Source of the DNA: Candidatus Sulfotelmatobacter sp.
GTDB lineage: Bacteria > Acidobacteriota > Terriglobia > Terriglobales > Acidobacteriaceae
NCBI GenBank assembly: GCA_030037515.1
Contig: JASHRE010000780.1
Location: 1-6,960, forward strand
Length of the DNA stretch: 6,960 nt
Direction of reading: 5' to 3'
Part shown: one piece after another, positions 5,045 through 6,960 of the stretch
Numbering within the stretch: the stretch's first letter is position 1
How the letters are laid out: each line of letters starts with the position of its first letter
Made by a program: the position numbers and the translations under genes
Notes under the pieces: generated by a model
Told to the model about the DNA's origin: nothing
The model's input: only the letters and a program-made list of their open reading frames with translations
The model's database searches: none

Positions 5045-6960
5045 ATGAGACGATATTTTGCGCTGATCTTTTTCATCGCATTGACATTCCCGGCGTTGGC
5101 CCAACGATTGCCCGAAGTCGCGAAGCCGGAAAACTACAAGCTCAGCTTCACGCCCGACCTCAGCACGGCGAAATTTGAGGGCGATGAAACCATTTCCGTC
5201 CAGGTGGTCAAGCCAACTTCAGAAATCACCCTGAATGCGGCCGACATCGAATTCCACGAAGTCTCCATCACCAGCGGCGGCACGAGACAGAACGCGAAAG
5301 TCACGTCCGAAAAAGACAAGGAAACGGCTGTTCTTTCCGTGGCGAAGCCTCTAGCCGCAGGCTCGGCAACCATTCGCATCACCTACTCCGGCGTCTTGAA
5401 CGACGAAATGCGCGGCTTCTATCTCGGCAGGGACGATCAAGGCCGCAAATACGCTGCTACACAATTTGAGGCCACCGACGCGCGCCGCGCCTTCCCGTCT
5501 TTCGACGAGCCCGATTACAAGGCCACATTCGACATTGCCACGACCATCGACAAAGGTATGGTGGCGATCTCCAACGAAAAGGTTTTGTCTGACGCGCCCG
5601 CTCCCGGCGACAAACACACCGTGCGCTTCGCCACCACCCCGAAAATGTCTTCCTACCTGGCTGCGTTGGTGGTTGGCAACTTCGAATACATCCAAGGCGA
5701 GGCCGACGGTATTCCGATTCGCGTCTATGCCACAGCCGGCAAGAAAGAGATGGGACGGTTTGCCCTCGAAGCCGCGGTCCAGGTGATGAAGTATTACGAC
5801 CGCTATTTCACGATCAAATATCCTTACGGCAAGCTCGATCTGGTCGGGATCCCCGATTTCTCAGCCGGCGCGATGGAAAACACCGGCTGCATCACGTTCC
5901 GCGAAGTTGTTCTGCTCATCGACGAGAAGAACGGCTCGCCCGCGCGGAAAAAGGAAATCGCCGAAGTCATCGCCCACGAAATGGCGCATCAGTGGTTCGG
6001 CGATCTTGTGACCATGAAATGGTGGGACGACGTCTGGTTGAACGAAGGCTTCGCTACGTGGATGGAGAGCAAGCCCGTCGAGGCTTGGAAGCCGGAATGG
6101 CACGTGGATCTTGACGACGTGAGCGACGCCGGCGCCTCGCTCAATGTCGACTCACTGGCCAGTACCCGCCCCATTCATCAAGACGCCGAGACTCCCGCGC
6201 AAATTACCGAGTTATTCGACGGCATCGCCTATGGGAAAGCCGCGGCTGTGCTGCGCATGCTCGAGTCTTATCTGGGAGAACAAACCTTCCGCGCCGGAGT
6301 AAACGTCTATTTGCGGGAACATCGATATGGGAATGCGACGGCGGCGGATTTCTGGGACGCGCAGACCAAGACCTCCGGAAAGCCGGTCGACAAGATTATG
6401 CCGACCTGGATCATTCAGGCCGGCGCGCCCATCGTTAATGTGAAAACGCAGTGCGGCGGCGATTCGACAAAAGTCGATCTCACACAGCAACGCTATTATT
6501 ACGAGCGCTTGAAGGTCGAGTCCCACGGCGATGAACTTTGGCAGATTCCGTTGTGCCTGAAGGGTTCGGCGGGCGAAACAACGAAATGTGAAATTCTCAC
6601 GAAAAGAGAAGAAACATTCACATTGCCGGGATGCTCGACCTGGGTGCTGGCCAATGCTGGCGCCGCCGGATACTACCGTGCCGGCTACGAACCCAATGCT
6701 GTCGACTCCATGGCCCGCGATGCGGAGACCAAACTGACTCCGGCTGAACGGATCGCCTTGCAGACCGACATTTGGGCCTCCGTGCAGATCGGGCGCGAGC
6801 CCGTCGGTGACTACCTTGCGTTTGCTCAGGGCTTGCAATCCGACCAGAACCGCGCCGTGCTCGAGAGTATCCTGGTGCGTCTCGGCTACGTCGAGCGTTA
6901 TCTCGTGAGCGACCGCGACCGCGAAGCCTATCGCGCATGGATGCGTCAACTGCTCACGCC
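5045..6960 (+). CDS. Secreted M1 family zinc aminopeptidase, 3' end outside the window
   Basis: The reading frame stays open for 638 codons to the window edge. M1 enzymes usually have about 850-880 residues, so roughly the last quarter (most of the C-terminal helical domain) is missing here. Residues 1-19 form a signal peptide: Arg-Arg, a hydrophobic core, and PALA before Gln20 as a signal peptidase I site. The product should therefore be periplasmic or extracellular. An N-terminal beta-saddle domain (about 25-215) precedes the thermolysin-like catalytic domain. That domain carries the GAMEN exopeptidase motif (275-279), zinc site HEMAHQWFGD (311-320; His311, Glu312, His315) with third ligand Glu334 in WLNEGFATW, and the likely transition-state Tyr396 in DGIAYGKAA. 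GAMEN is followed by Thr-Gly rather than the common Trp-Gly. It removes N-terminal amino acids from peptides; residue preference cannot be read. It lies 110 bases after hutI in the same direction, so a shared transcript is possible but unproven. Confidence 0.97.
   Translation, partial: MRRYFALIFFIALTFPALAQRLPEVAKPENYKLSFTPDLSTAKFEGDETISVQVVKPTSEITLNAADIEFHEVSITSGGTRQNAKVTSEKDKETAVLSVAKPLAAGSATIRITYSGVLNDEMRGFYLGRDDQGRKYAATQFEATDARRAFPSFDEPDYKATFDIATTIDKGMVAISNEKVLSDAPAPGDKHTVRFATTPKMSSYLAALVVGNFEYIQGEADGIPIRVYATAGKKEMGRFALEAAVQVMKYYDRYFTIKYPYGKLDLVGIPDFSAGAMENTGCITFREVVLLIDEKNGSPARKKEIAEVIAHEMAHQWFGDLVTMKWWDDVWLNEGFATWMESKPVEAWKPEWHVDLDDVSDAGASLNVDSLASTRPIHQDAETPAQITELFDGIAYGKAAAVLRMLESYLGEQTFRAGVNVYLREHRYGNATAADFWDAQTKTSGKPVDKIMPTWIIQAGAPIVNVKTQCGGDSTKVDLTQQRYYYERLKVESHGDELWQIPLCLKGSAGETTKCEILTKREETFTLPGCSTWVLANAGAAGYYRAGYEPNAVDSMARDAETKLTPAERIALQTDIWASVQIGREPVGDYLAFAQGLQSDQNRAVLESILVRLGYVERYLVSDRDREAYRAWMRQLLT

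Noticed and set aside
6212..6949. Minus-strand open frame of 245 codons opposite the aminopeptidase
   Set aside because: The plus strand carries uninterrupted, motif-rich M1 peptidase sequence; the antisense translation shows no recognisable family.

Overview
The window holds four complete genes and the first part of a fifth. It reads like the chromosome of a soil-type, GC-rich bacterium. Four things suggest Acidobacteriota: the wording of the hutU and hutI proteins (including the Gly-Pro-Arg-Arg-Gly stretch near the HutI N-terminus), a small fibronectin-type lipoprotein, a large secreted M1 aminopeptidase, and a zinc-lobe quinone-oxidoreductase-like dehydrogenase. That assignment is inference from family resemblance and was not tested by any search.

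Layout. Bases 1-146 are a leader with no supported gene; they contain a 20-bp imperfect palindrome just upstream of a good ribosome binding site. Bases 147-1169 (+) encode a medium-chain NAD(P)H-dependent dehydrogenase. Converging on it after only 22 bases is a minus-strand gene (1192-1785) for a predicted lipoprotein with one fibronectin type III-like domain. A divergent intergenic stretch of about 165 bases follows, with an inverted repeat close to the next start. Then come urocanate hydratase (hutU, 1952-3625) and imidazolonepropionase (hutI, 3648-4934), 22 bases apart on the + strand. After a 110-base gap, a signal-peptide-bearing M1 zinc aminopeptidase starts at 5045 and runs off the right edge, still open after 638 codons.

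How the genes work together. hutU and hutI catalyse steps 2 and 3 of histidine degradation: urocanate to imidazolonepropionate to N-formiminoglutamate. The first enzyme (histidine ammonia-lyase, hutH) and the last steps (hutF/hutG or a formiminotransferase) are not in the window. The exported aminopeptidase downstream would release amino acids from peptides, so a shared peptide-scavenging theme is plausible, but the 110-base gap leaves co-transcription open. The dehydrogenase and lipoprotein have no visible link to histidine use.

I found no mobile element, CRISPR array, rRNA, tRNA or recognisable riboswitch, and no convincing new multi-gene system. The points most worth a second look are residue-level: a Gln where HutI enzymes usually have a catalytic Glu, and a dehydrogenase that keeps its structural zinc cysteines but lacks the catalytic zinc ligands. 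There are also three short repeat or palindrome signals in front of genes.
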